Positions 24,464 to 36,635 of a stretch of DNA of 64,000 nt are shown here, piece after piece. The stretch is taken from contig NC_063155.1 in the NCBI RefSeq assembly GCF_020921035.1, positions 31,799,294-31,863,293 on the forward strand, given 5' to 3'. Below the pieces are notes generated by a model, which was not told where the DNA came from, did not search any database, and worked only from the letters and a program-made list of their open reading frames with translations. The translations under genes and the position numbers were made by a program. Numbering within the stretch: position 1 is the stretch's first letter; each line of letters starts with the position of its first letter. This stretch comes from Rhodamnia argentea. Taxonomy: Eukaryota; Streptophyta; Magnoliopsida; Myrtales; Myrtaceae.

Positions 24464-24812
24464 CGTCCCTAGAAATCGAAAGAAGGCTGTGGAGAAGGAC
24501 TATCCCTGAGCAAGTTCACGCAGAGAGAGGAGAGGAGAGGAGAGCGCGCGCGCGAGAGGGAGACGGAGACGGAGAGAGAGCCCTAGCAAAGCAAAAATGG
24601 CGGAGCTGACAGATATTGTTGGGCTTGTAAAGCATTTCCTTTTACGGGCTTAATAACTCGGGCCCAATTTGAAGGCCCTCTTGTCTCCGCCACCGAAGTC
24701 CAACGAGAAAGGGAGAGAGAACAGAGTGGGATTCATCTCATCAGGTCTCCTTCTCCGCGCTGAACCCTGAACACTGCACTCCTCGTCGATTGAGCAGCTC
24801 CGAGTTAGAGAA
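24464..24812. promoter_or_regulatory. Bidirectional promoter between U2B'' and mS29
   Basis: The two start codons are 349 bases apart and point away from each other, so this interval must hold both leaders and promoters. It contains GA-rich DNA (24531-24575), an alternating GC run at 24544-24554, and site II-type elements TGGGCT (24620-24625) and GGCCCA (24661-24666, the complement of TGGGCC). Site II elements are known in plant ribosomal, mitochondrial and proliferation genes. No TATA box was seen. Confidence 0.75.
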
Positions 24813-27796
24813 ATGCTGCGGTCCATTCTCAGAGGCGCGACCAGAACGTCAAAATGTGGCCGCCCGTTCGACCCCATCTCCTCTCCAAAACGTGCGGCCG
24901 TGCTTCAATCGTATCTCTACTTGTCGACGAAGAACACCAAGTTGGCAGTGACCAAAGCCAACAAGAAGGCTAAATCCAAAGGTGGTAAAGCCGACGACGC
25001 TTCTGCCGCGGCGACCGACGAGCATGATGCCGCCTCCAACGAAGGAGCGAGGGCTCAGCGCCTCGCTCTCGACGAGAGGGATCCATCCCTGGATGTGGGT
25101 CCCGATGGCCGCCCTCTCTTCACCTCCGCCCCTTCCCTGTCGCAACTCACTCGCAAAGACGCCTGCTCCTACTTCAAGTTCAGGTAGGTTGGTCTTCTTC
25201 CTCGTCCATGTAGTTATGTGTATGCTTGCGGTTGTTTTGAGAGATCGATTGATTATTGGGTGGTGTTGGTATGGTAATAGCATAGACAAATTGAAGGAGG
25301 TGTTGCCGGAGGGTTTGCCCGCTGGTATGGAGAAGGAGTTCCAAGAGTCTATGAGGAGTGCAGTGCTCGTGAGGCAGAGTTTCCTAGACCTTCGCGACAA
25401 CTTCAGGCGCATTGTTGATCCCCCCATGTTTTCTGATGGCAAAGGTTGGCACTTTCTTTCTTTAATCTTGATCTCTGGATATCTTACCAAAAGAAAACTG
25501 TGTATGCATATATACTCAAGGATATACAGAGGTCGAACTATTTCCAGAGGTCGGTTTTTGATACATCAGTGAGCCATTCTACTTCTTTCTACTTATGAAT
25601 ATGAGTAAAATTCTTAGGCCCGAAGGTCAGGAAACAGATTGTGCTGGATGGTCCAGTAAGCTGTGGGAAGAGCATTGCGCTTGCCATGTTGGTTCACTGG
25701 GCTAGGGATGAAGGATGGCTGGTTTTTTATGCCCCCAGAGGCCGTGAGTGGACTCATGGAGGATTTTTCTACAAGAACCCGCAGACTGGATTTTGGGATA
25801 CTCCTGTGCAAGCTGAAAAAATTCTGAAGGCAAAGTTTTCTTTTTTTTCGTTCCATTTTGCTTATGATGCTTATCTCATCTGATCATTGGTAGTGTTTTG
25901 TTTGATTTATTGTTCCAATCGTGCTGGTACTTTCTCTTTTTATTATGTTGCCATTTTGGTTTTGTGCCTGCAGGATTTCCGTAAGTGCAATGAATCACAC
26001 TTAAAACAACTACCTTGCCAAATGTATGATCCCATACCTTTGGGAGAAGGCGCCGGTGTTGGATGGATGAAAGGGGTCGATTCCATGTCGATGCCTGAAG
26101 GTTCGACCCTGGATGATTTGGTCAGGACAGGAATCGATCATACGCATGCTGCTGTTGGAGTGTTAGTCCGTTTGAGAAAAGAATTATCACAAGTGAAAGA
26201 TATTCCTGTGCTCATTGCTATAGATCAAGTGAGAGATACACTCCGTTCTCCGTTTTATTTGGCCATCCAACTTATTTTCCTTTTAAGACAGATCGATATA
26301 ACAAGTTGTGGATTCCATTCATGCTGAGATCTTCTTTGTCAGTTATGCGTTTTCATTGCTTTTGTTCACTTCTTGCTGTCGTGTGTTCCCAGTATAACAA
26401 CTGGTTTACGTTCAGTGAGTATGAAGAGCCAGTTACAGTTCGATCCTGTCGACCAATACATGCTAAAGAGCTGGCCACTGTAAGTATCCAGATGATCCTG
26501 AGATCTTAGGCTTCCTATTGTAGTTTATTGTTGTGATCTTGAAAATGGTTGTTGCTTGTAGCACATTCATCAGACCCTATTCTTGTTTCTTTCGGTCATT
26601 AAATGTTACCTGGGATCCATATCCCATTGGCTGGGGCTAACATAATCCATTTTGCTGATGCTTAGGAACAATCTGCTCTTGTTTAAAAATGGTGTATGCA
26701 TGTGCTGAACTATTTTCTTGTATCAGTAAGAATGACTACCATTTTTATGCTCATGATCACCTTCTGCCATTGGCCGCTCATCTGGTGAACTCAATGCCAA
26801 TTGCAGCGTGTCATTCAACCAATTATTTTTCTGAGGGCCTCGCCTAAGTTTGTGCAACTTGGCGATACTATGTACATACTAAGTAGTATAGTAGAAATCA
26901 CCACGATGATACCGGTCTCCTATTTGACAAGTATGCGACACTGCTTGTGCAAAGTTGTAAAAAGCTTTGATGCATTGTTGCTCGTGCACTGTGGTCAAAT
27001 GATGCTTTTATTAGATTTTGCTTTTACATCTAGCCACTTGTGAGAGGGTTACTATTTTGTACTTCCAGGTAAATGCCTTTAGGACTATGATGCACAATGA
27101 CATGATGGTTGGTGCTTTCTCTGATTCAACTGCTGTGGGAAAGCTCCGAAAAGAGCTGCCAGATGTTCCTGTCGATGCACGTTTGATGCTTCCTCGATAC
27201 AGCTTAGATGAAGCTGAAGTTGTTTGCCACTACTACCTCAGGTATGTTGTGAGTTGCACAGGTTATCAGACTTAATTTTTGTAGTGATAATTAGGTTATA
27301 TGGTGTTGTAGAATCAATTTTTGAATATTGAAGCGCAATTCCAATCTTGTAAATCATGTTGTGGGTTTTACTGTCTAATTTCTGGGGAAGTATGTAGAAG
27401 TGATGCCGCAAGATGTGGAGCAACATGAGATAAAGTAAATAAACACTGGGAAACGATATTTGAGTTATATGGCAAAGAGAAGTGACTTGCCTTGTGAAAA
27501 CTGAGATAAGTTTTGGCAGATAAAATGTTGGTCCTGGGCTCCTAGCAAATATAATTACTCGTTCCAGTTATTTGATTTCCTTTAGTGGATGAGAATTTTA
27601 CAAACTGGTAGTGACATTGGATATACATCTATCAAAAGAAACACTTAAGTGTTCAACACTTCAATACATTTCTGTTTCTGGCAGGCAAAGGCTGGCAAGG
27701 CGTGAGGCATTCTCTGAAGAGAGCTGGAAGAAGGTTTACTACTTATCGCGTGGAAACGGATCCGAAATGAGATGGTTAATGCCTTTAATGCGATGA
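24813..27796 (+). CDS. Mitochondrial small ribosomal subunit protein mS29 (DAP3)
   Basis: Seven exons: 24813-25183, 25281-25444, 25618-25829, 25974-26228, 26393-26479, 27069-27241 and 27685-27796, 457 residues. The first ~55 residues are basic and Ser/Ala-rich, a plausible mitochondrial presequence, then a Lys-rich low-complexity region. The DAP3 domain begins near GRPLFTSAPSLSQL. The GTPase P-loop GPVSCGKS is at residues 190-197 and a Walker B-like IPVLIAIDQ at about 326-334. HAKELA, then DARLMLPRYSLDEAEVVCHYYLRQRLARR follow as expected. Known role: GTP-binding protein in the head of the mitoribosome small subunit. Intron 3 must use a GC donor (AAG|GCAAAG at 25830) to keep frame between ILK and DFRKCNE. 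The other introns are GT-AG. Length and order match plant homologues. Confidence 0.93.
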
Positions 27797-29345
27797 TTCA
27801 CTCAATTGACATTGATGTCTTTCGATTTATTGTGGTTGGCACTGATGGAACTAGCATGAAATTATTTTAGCCCGGCCAGAAAAGAACGAGATACTTTTTT
27901 TTTTTTTTTTGACTGGATGCATGCTGATGATTCAGTGTCGAAGATCACATGGTTCATGTAAAATACTCTTGCCTTTTGTTTAGCATGAAGTAGTCGTGCC
28001 ATATGTAACATTTTTTGGTTATGTAGGTCGATAAGATGATCCTCTTTTTGCTCGGAGATCAATTTGCTTGAGTCAGTTTTTGTGTTTGATTCAAGCTGTT
28101 GTGTCCAATCTAGGTTGTTTGATCGTCAGCAACTTAATGAAGTAAATTTTCTCCAATCAAGGTCAAAGGTAAATTTCGACATTTTAAATGCGGCACTTCA
28201 CAATTAACATCTCAATTCAACAGGTTATGTGGAGTACATTTTGACATTACAATCAAACCTTTAACTTATATGGAGAGGTGCAACTGAAGTTCGCAATGCA
28301 GCGACTTTTAGGGCTACACCAATAATTTTTTGGGGTAATGTCCGGAAGGCGTTCATTCACGAGGTCTTAATGACTTGAGTTAAATTAATTGAAAAGTCTA
28401 GAATTTAATCGGTTGTAGCTTGTACATGAGGTTTAGACACTCTTGACTTCGGGGTGCACTTTTGGGAGAATATCTTTTCGTATTTCCCTTGGCGAGCACG
28501 TAGTTCTAAATCTTTCAACGTGTCAATTTACTCGAAAATCTTTTAAAATTTTATCAATTCAGTCGTAAATCTTTTAATAATTTTTATTTGCATCTGTCAT
28601 GCTCTTCCATTTTATATTTTGAATCTTAAAGACAATCTAACCAAAAAACAATTAAAATTCTAAGACGTCGTTTTCCTCTTTCCAAGTATATGTGGACAAT
28701 TTCTTCATATTGTGCAAATAATCTCTTCGCATTAATCAGTAATGCGACTATTTCATAACAAGATGAGTTTGCATCATCTCTTAAATAGACTTTTGTTAAT
28801 AGTTAGGAAGGAAAGTAATTGGACGTAAATTACACCTACAAACTTTTCAAATAAGGTGAACGAATGGCCACATAACAAGCTTACAAATAAAAAGTAATGA
28901 AAATGCCAAATTTTGCAATTCCCAACAGCTGAGGGTACTTTTGGTCACTTGAATTGAAGATGGTGTGTTCAGTTTTTTTCGTAAGTGTGACAGTTAAAAT
29001 TCGAAGGATGAGAACTTTAGTAAAATACAAGTGCGATCACGTGGAAATGGAAGTTCCGAAATAGGATGGTGTGATGGAATTGAATTCGAATGGGGGCCCA
29101 TTAATGTCGTCAAGGACCAGGCCCAGGCGCAGGACCAAGTCCAGGTCCAGGTCCAGGCCCATCAGTTTCCTCCTTTCCAGTTGAAGTAGAAGACGACAAG
29201 TTTTGGTTCGGAGCTGTGGTTTGCCTTGCCAAGTTGATGCTGTCTGCTCTCCCTCTTTATCCATCTCCAACACCGACTGCAGGACAGGTGAGCTCCCATC
29301 TTCTTCTTCTTCTTCCTTAAACCCTACAAAACCCCCCCGACGGCT
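27797..29345. other. Intergenic between mS29 and TIC110
   Basis: No gene was seen. 28490-28610 carries the phrases of the 2944-3509 MITE family (TCTTTCAACGTGTCAATTTA, AATTCAGTCGTAAATCTTTT) and is probably a remnant. The last ~250 bases are GC-richer, with a CCAGGTCCAGGTCCAGG tandem near 29129-29160, just upstream of TIC110. Confidence 0.45.
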
Positions 29346-32300
29346 ATGAACCCACCGCTCCTCACCAACTCGGCTCCTTCCACCACCCGCCCTCTCCTCT
29401 CCTCTCCCTTCCTTACTCCCTCCTCCTCCTCCAGACGCCGCCGCCTCAAACTCTCTCGTCCTCGCGCCTCCCTCGATCAGCCCCCCGCCGCTTCCCCTCC
29501 GCACAACTCCGACGTCTTCGGCGGCCCCAAGGAGCTCACCGGCATCCAACCCCTCGTCAAGAATTTGTCCCCTCCCGTGCGCTTAGCCGCCTCCGCCATT
29601 GCAGTGGGCGGTGCGGTTGCTGCTGGTTATCATCTGGGTTTTCGGTTAGCTGGCTCCCGCAATGCTGCCCTCGGCGGGGCTGCTTTGCTTGGGGCTGCTG
29701 GTGGCGCCGCTGCTTACGCCGTGAGGGCTTGCGCGCCTGAGGTCGCCGCTGCCGATTTGCATAACTACGTTGCCAGCCGCGATGATCCTCAGGCTGTTAA
29801 CAAAGAGGCCATAGAACTCATTGCCAGCAAGTCAGTTCCATTCTAATCTATGTTTCTTGATTAATGCCTTAGTTCGTCGTTCCTTAGTCGCGTTGTCACT
29901 GGGGAAATTCTCTCAGATTCCCCAGTGCGATTACTGCCGAAAAATGCGTCTCGATTTATCTGACTGTGCTGGGATGAGGATTCGGGAAGTCCTCCCTCGA
30001 GTCCTAACCGAGGAGCTTGCATTTTCGTTGCTGGCCCAATGAAAATGTGGATTATATGATGTCACTATCTTCCCTTTTTGCCTTTTCAGTTCGTATGCTA
30101 ATTCATTATGACACCCCCATCTTTCAGGTACGGTGTGAGCAAGCAAGATGCTGCTTTCAATGCAGAGCTCTGTGATTTATACCTTAGGTCAGCTCACGCA
30201 ATGAATCAACCATGCTGAAAGTTTAAAGAGTTCGAAGTGGCTTTTTTGCTTTAACTGTTAAAGTTTGAATTCAGACTTTTATTTGGCATTGGTCCCTCAA
30301 TTGTTCAAATACTTGAATAGATTAGGATTTAAAGTCACTCCCCTTTTTTCTCATTATATTTTATATAATCTTTTTCGGTTTAGCAGCAAATGCAAACAGG
30401 ACCTCTTTTAGTTTCCTTTGAGTTGGTTGCATTACTTATGCTATCTTCCATGCAGGTTTGTCTCATCTGTCCTTCCTCCTGGAAATGAAGAACTTGAAGG
30501 AACTGAAGTTGATAAAATTGTCAAGTTTAAGAGTGCTCTGGGCATCGATGATCCAGAAGCAGCTGCCATGCATATGGAGGTGCTCTCACACTAGCTTCTT
30601 TTTGAATGCTTGAGACTATCGAATCGCAATGGGTAGTTTGACGAGTAGTCTCTAATTGAAAATGGTTTTAGTGGCGTTTGTCCAGATTGGTAGGCGTATT
30701 TTCAGGCAAAGGCTTGAAACTGGGGATCGTGAAGCTGATGTAGAACAGCGTCGGGTATGAAAATACGAATGCCCATATTTATGCTGCAAACGTATTGCGC
30801 TATGACTAGCTTCCCTTTGCTAAGTTGTATGGTACTTTATCACCATTACTTCCTCTTCAGTGCAGGCATTTCAAAAGCTCATATATGTTTCAACTCTTGT
30901 GTTTGGGGAAGCATCAACTTTCCTTTTACCTTGGAAGCGCGTATTCAAAGTTTCCGATGCCCAGGTATCAAGTCATGTATTAGGCAGTGGCTTCTTGGTG
31001 CTGTGATTATGATGTTGCCTGGATAGTTACCTTTATTGAAGTTTAGTGCCTTGTAGTTGCAAGATCAATCTCCTTCTGTTACTGTACCCTATCAAAACTG
31101 CGTTTTTATGTATAATATTGATGACATGCATTGCTCACATACCTATCACATTCATCTCATTCAAACTTGCATTAATGTCTGTGCAGGTTGAGGTTGCTGT
31201 TCGGGATAATGCACAGAGGTTGTATTCTTCCCAGCTAAAAGCAGTTGGCAGAGGTTCGTGTAACTATGTTGATCTAAATTGGTCGTGCAATCTACAATCA
31301 TTCTGGTTTTAGTAGTTTATGCTGAAAATAAGTGAAGTAATTTGAAGTTTTGACCTACTTTTTTATATTTGCCGCCTTTTTCTTTTTATGGCTGCTGTGG
31401 CACTTTGCCCATTATGATTTTGTAATGGTCTACTTGTGTACTGAAATTGATGTCTCTGTTAGATCTCAATGAGAACCAGCTTGAAGGTCTTCGGGCATTG
31501 CAACTATTGTATCGACTATCTGATGAGGTAACTCCTCATCATCTGCAAAACTGGATTGGAAAATGATTTGCTTTTTGTGGCTTTTTTTTTTCATTCACAT
31601 ATTGATGCAGCTTGCTGAGGATTTGCTTAAGGAACATACAAGAAAACTGGTTGAGGAAAATGTCTCAGCAGCTCTGAATGTGCTAAAATCAAGAACAAGA
31701 TCAGCGTATGGTCCCTAGGCCCCTTGTACATGTTACTCAATATGGAATTGGGGTTTTAATAGTATATTCAAATTGTTTTTTTTTTTTTCATAAGTCAGTC
31801 AACTGGGGAATCCTTCAGGGTTTTGAGAAAAGTTGCCACAATGACTTATCGAGATAGAGAAAGAGATATCAATCATTTGAGGGCAATGCCTTCACTTTAG
31901 TTGAGATTAATCATTGTTCATTCGTTTATTTGTTCGGGAATTGTTCAGAGAGTGGTTCTTGCTTATTTTCTGCAAAAGCATTCTTGTCATCAACTTATAA
32001 ATTTGCATAACCCAGGAGAGGAGTAGCTCAAGCTGTTGAAGAGCTAGATAAGATTCTAGCATTTAATGACTTGCTTGTCTCATTAAAGAACCACCCAAAC
32101 ACTGATGGCATGGCTCGTGGGATTGCTCCAGCTTCTTTACTTGGTGAGGAACCTTGTTATGGGTCCATGCACCATTAAGTTTGTTGTAATGGGCAGTGTC
32201 TGAATTACTAGTCTGTACCTCAGGTGGTGAATACGACAATGACAGAAAAATGGATGACTTGAAGCTCCTCTATAGAGCATTTGTTGCAGATTCTTTGTCA

Positions 32301-33439
32301 AGTGGTCGTCTTGAAGAAAGCAAGGTAAAAGAAACATTCTCTACTACGGATCTGTTGGTTTGTCATGCGTGACATTGTCCAATACTGTACTTTGTAACCT
32401 ATTTGTCTCCCCCTTACCTGCCTCTTCTTGGACATTGGCTTGCCCATTTGCCTTGTTATATCCTCACACTTTTATTCTTTATTTATTTTTTAGCTGGATG
32501 CTTTGAGTCAACTGAGGAATATCTTTGGTTTGGGTAAACGTGAGGCTGAAGCTATCACGACTGACGTAACTGCGAAGGTGTATCGTAAACGACTTCAAAA
32601 ATCATTTACTGGTGGTGAATTGGAAGCCGCAGATAGCAAAGCAGTATTCCTCCAAAACCTTTGTGAAGAGTTGCGATTTGATCCACAGAAGGCTAGTGAG
32701 ATACATGAAGGTATTTTCATCAATTTCCTGTTCTAGAGCACTAATTGATAGTCATTCACATGTGCTTTGTCCTTTTCTTGTTTCCTTACTTATGCTGTGG
32801 TTCAATGGTTCCTAAAGTTTTCAACTCAATTATCTATCTAGCAATGTGAATTGCTATCAAAAGGAACTTCCCTCCTGAGTAGAACACAGTGAATTTTGAG
32901 AATCGTAGGTAGAAAGAAATTCAAGAAATTTGTGTCTATATGTTGCATGGAGCCATCATATAGTACCAGATGACATCCACATTTATTTTCACATGTAGAA
33001 ATTTACAGGCAGAAACTTCAGCAGTGTGTTGCTGGCGGAGAACTGAGTGAAGAGGATGTTAAAGCTTTACTACGGTTACGAGTTATGCTCTGTATCCCTC
33101 AGCAGACTGTTGAAGCAACTCACTCCAGTATATGTGGCAGTTTATTTGAGAAGGTAAACATCAGGACTGACTTCATGAAGTTCCAACTTCACGTCTGACG
33201 CATGTTTTGTGCATTACATTTGTCTTCAAAGAAAATTGTTTGATCGCACTGACTTACCTCAACTGTTAAATCCAGGTTGTGAAGGATGCGATTGCCTCAG
33301 GAGTTGACGGATATGATGCAGAAGTGAAGAAATCTGTGAGAAAAGCAGCTCATGGCTTGCGCTTGACAAGAGAGGCTGCCATGTCTATTGCCAGCACAGC
33401 TGTGAGTATTTTCTTTTGCGATACCTTTGCTTTTGGCTG

Positions 33440-33474
<35 letters not shown>

Positions 33475-35646
33475 GAAGTGGATGAGACTGGCTGGATACC
33501 AAAATGGTGTTCCATATGTATACTTGTGTTCAGGCTACAATGGGTCAACCTTACTTTTTGTCAAGGTTCATGCTGATTCTCTTGGGGTAGTGGCAACAAT
33601 AGATAGAACATCAATATTCCGAAGAAGTATAACATAAAAGGAGTTTCATTTCCTAAATTTGGGGTAACGTCTTATTAAGTCCATTTTCTGCATTCCTTTA
33701 CCCCATGTATAGTAATGTATAGTCATTCCACTAAAAGGACTGGAATCTAAGAAGAATGGTCTTACACAACTGATTAATCTCTTTTCCTAATGGCATCTGC
33801 ATCTATCTCCTTTTTGTCCTTGAGTTTCGTTGTGTCTTGCTGTACCTTTCATTGTTGCCTGGAATGCTGGTTTGAAAGTTAGACGATAAAAATTTGACTT
33901 GGATCCTGAAGAATCATCACTTAATTAGTGAGCATGAATTTGACTCGGATTATGATATCCCGCATGGATTGATTTGCATGGATACGCATGGTGGTCCTGT
34001 GCTCATATGGGCATGCAGGTAGTTGCTAGATGGACTACATATCGTCAGGTGTAAAGTGCGAACTTGACTGCATATACCGAGTTAAAACAATTAGCACACT
34101 CTTGGTGATATTTTGCTGTGAAGTTTACTAACAAGATCTGTGTGTTTTGCGTGTAGCATGAGTTGACAGTTGATCAAGTAAGCATGTGCACATACCTAGT
34201 TTAAGTTTTGAGGATCTTTGTTTTGGTTCGCAAATTGTCTTTGGACAAGTGAAAGATGCATGGTTATACTTTTTATTCCAGCCAATCATAACCTTCGATT
34301 GCCGTATCTCCATGCAGGTCAGAAAGATTTTCATCAATTACATTAAGCGAGCACGAGCAGCTCAGAACCGTACTGAATCTGCTAGGGAGCTTAAGAAGAT
34401 GATCGCCTTTAACACCTTGGTCGTTACTGAGCTGGTGGCAGACATAAAAGGGGAATCACCTGATACTGCATCTGAAGAAGCTGCTAAGGAGGTAGAAATA
34501 GAAATTGAAGAGGAGTGGGAGTCTCTCCAGACGCTTAGAAAGATAAGACCCAGCAAAGAACTTACAGCGAAGTTAGGAAAGCAAGGCCAAACAGAGATAA
34601 ATTTAAAAAGTGATCTTCCAGAGAGGGACAGGACCGACCTCTATAAGACATATCTTTTGTTTTGCCTGACCGGAGAAGTAACGAATATCCCTTTTGGAGC
34701 ACAAATCACAACCAAAAAGGATGACTCTGAATATGTATTGCTAAACCAGCTAGGCGGTATCCTCGGCTTGACTCCTAAGGAGATTGTGGAAGTCCACCGT
34801 GGTCTTGCCGAGCAGGCATTCAGGCAACAAGCGGAGGTGATATTAGCTGATGGTCAGTTGACGAAGGCTAGGGTTGAGCAGCTGAATGAGGTGCAGAAGC
34901 AAGTTGGCTTGCCTCCGGAATACGCTCAGAAAGTAATTAAGAGCATTACAACTACAAAGATGGCAGCTGCAATAGAAACTGCCCTCAGTCAGGGGAGGCT
35001 CAATATAAAGCAGATCCGAGAACTCAAGGAAGCGAGCGTAGATTTAGATAGCATGATATCCCAGAGCCTGAGAGAGAACCTCTTCAAAAAAACCGTGGAT
35101 GAGATATTCTCTTCAGGCACGGGTGAATTCGATGAGGAGGAAGTGTACAAGAGAATACCAGCCGACCTGAGTATCGATGCCAACAAAGCTAGAGAGGTGG
35201 TTCAGGAGCTAGCTCGAAGTAGATTGTCAAATTCGCTTATTCAGGCGGTGGCCTTGTTAAGGCAGAGAAATCGACTAGGAGTGGTATGAACTTCAAAAAG
35301 AGTTTTGTCATCCTATCTTGATCTACCGGTTGTGAGCTGTAAATTTTGAGGGTTGATGATATGGACGTGCGTCCTTTTTAAGCCAATTTTCAATCGTTGT
35401 GTGCAGGTTTCCTCTCTCAACGATATGCTAGCATGCGACAAAGCTGTACCGGCGGAGGAGCTGTCTTGGGAAGTGCCAGAAGAACTGGCAGACTTATTCG
35501 CAATATACATGAAGAGCGAGCCTGCCCCAGAGAAGCTATCGAGATTGCAGCATCTGCTTGGCATTAGCGATTCAGCTGCGGTGGCTATTCGAGAGATGGG
35601 AGACAGAGTAATTCAAATTGGCGCAGAGGAAGAGTTTGCTTTCTGA
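29346..35646 (+). CDS. TIC110: TIC110, chloroplast inner envelope import protein
   Basis: Fifteen exons, all GT-AG: 29346-29830, 30128-30187, 30456-30579, 30686-30754, 30866-30964, 31187-31253, 31463-31527, 31611-31705, 32016-32143, 32224-32324, 32494-32710, 32999-33153, 33276-33401, 34318-35283 and 35407-35646. They give 998 residues (Arabidopsis about 1016). Residues 1-45 are Ser/Pro/Arg-rich, a chloroplast transit peptide. Two hydrophobic Ala/Gly-rich segments at about 79-99 and 107-126 match the N-terminal membrane anchors. The rest is the helical stromal region: ELTGIQPLVKNL, EAIELIASKYGVSK, RKIFINYIKRARAAQNRTESARELKKMIAFNTLVVTELVADIKGES, ending GAEEEFAF. Known role: core TIC component that forms the translocon channel and recruits stromal chaperones. 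Intron 13 (916 bases) holds a (CT)n tract. Convergent with the BLOC-1 gene, 429 bases between stop codons. Confidence 0.96.
33442..33472. repeat. (CT)n microsatellite in TIC110 intron 13
   Basis: About 15 CT units, 40 bases after the donor site of intron 13. Confidence 0.95.
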
Positions 35647-36075
35647 GTCATTTCATTTTTAGTTTCTTTGTTTCCTCGTACATCGACAGAAGTTTCTTTT
35701 AGCCCAATGGGCGAGGGTCCATTGCTCAATTGTTCGAGGATGATTAAGAAAAGAGCTCAAGGCGTGAAGATGATTGTTTGAGATTTTTGGTTATATCCAC
35801 AGATTTACACGGGAGAGTATTTGATTCCCCTGCGTAACTTTGTATCTACCCATCTCAACGCTAACTCTCGACGGATTGATTAATCGAGAGGAAAAGACAA
35901 GTGGAGGGAGCTTTGACTGAGGCATCTTGCATTATTTTTTATACCCGTACACATCTCGAAGGTTTCAAGCGATTTTAACATAAATGTGTGGATGGATTTA
36001 AGACAGGCCATGATCCTTCCTGTAGCTTCCGACTCCGGGAGAGAGAGTGGGATTCCATTTCCAGAGTGGTGAAAA

Positions 36076-36635
36076 TCAAGGTTGATGAATATTGCGGATG
36101 GCTGCATTGATGCTCTTGCACTCGAAATCCATTATCTTCATCCAGTTCTCGAAGTCCCCAATTTCCTGTGCCGCCCGCCAATATTAGTTTAACTAAGACA
36201 CGTTCGTTTCGCTTAGTTTTTTAATCTGAACTTTGCCAAGTGGGGCAGAAAAGGACCGACCTTGATGGCGGAGTTGAGAGCATGGGTGGAGGCCAGCCAG
36301 TGATCGGTCTGCTTCACGAAGCGGGAGACGGTGGCAGCCGAAGCTCGAATCTCGAGCTCGATGCGCTTTTGGTTGAGGAAGGCCTCCTGCACCCCTCCGT
36401 TCACCGCCTCCACCAGCAGATCCGACACCGCCCCTGCGCTCCTAATTGCATCTCTCCGGGCTTTCTCGGTGCGGTCTCGGAGGAGGACGGATCGGTGGTG
36501 GTGATGGTGGATCAGGCTGAGCAGAGAAGCTTCCAAGCCCCCGACGCCAACGGGATGGGGATCGGCGTGGCATATCTCCGATTCAGAGGGAGACAAGACG
36601 CGCGTCCGAGCAAGCGGCAGCTGCGGTGAGTACAT
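36076..36635 (-). CDS. BLOS1: BLOC-1 subunit 1 (BLOS1/GCN5L1 family)
   Basis: Two exons: 36635-36261 and 36165-36076 (GT-AG, phase 0), 154 residues. The core GGLEASLLSLIHHHHHRSVLLRDRTEKARRDAIRSAG...SDLLVEAVNGGVQEAFLNQKRIELEIRASAATVSRF and exon 2 EIGDFENWMKIMDFECKSINAAIRNIHQP match BLOC1S1 along their whole length. It is predicted alpha-helical, coiled coil. Known role in plants: a BLOC-1-like complex on endosomes affecting traffic of PIN auxin transporters to the vacuole; animal GCN5L1 also acts in protein acetylation. The start is at MYSPQL (36635), because the upstream in-frame Met codons (MGRRSPRR and beyond) lie in a GA-rich leader. The N-terminal ~30 residues are less certain. Confidence 0.93.

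Noticed and set aside
24849-25490. 213-codon frame antisense to mS29 exons 1-2
   Set aside because: It spans a confirmed exon-intron-exon region of the opposite strand and has no recognisable domain.
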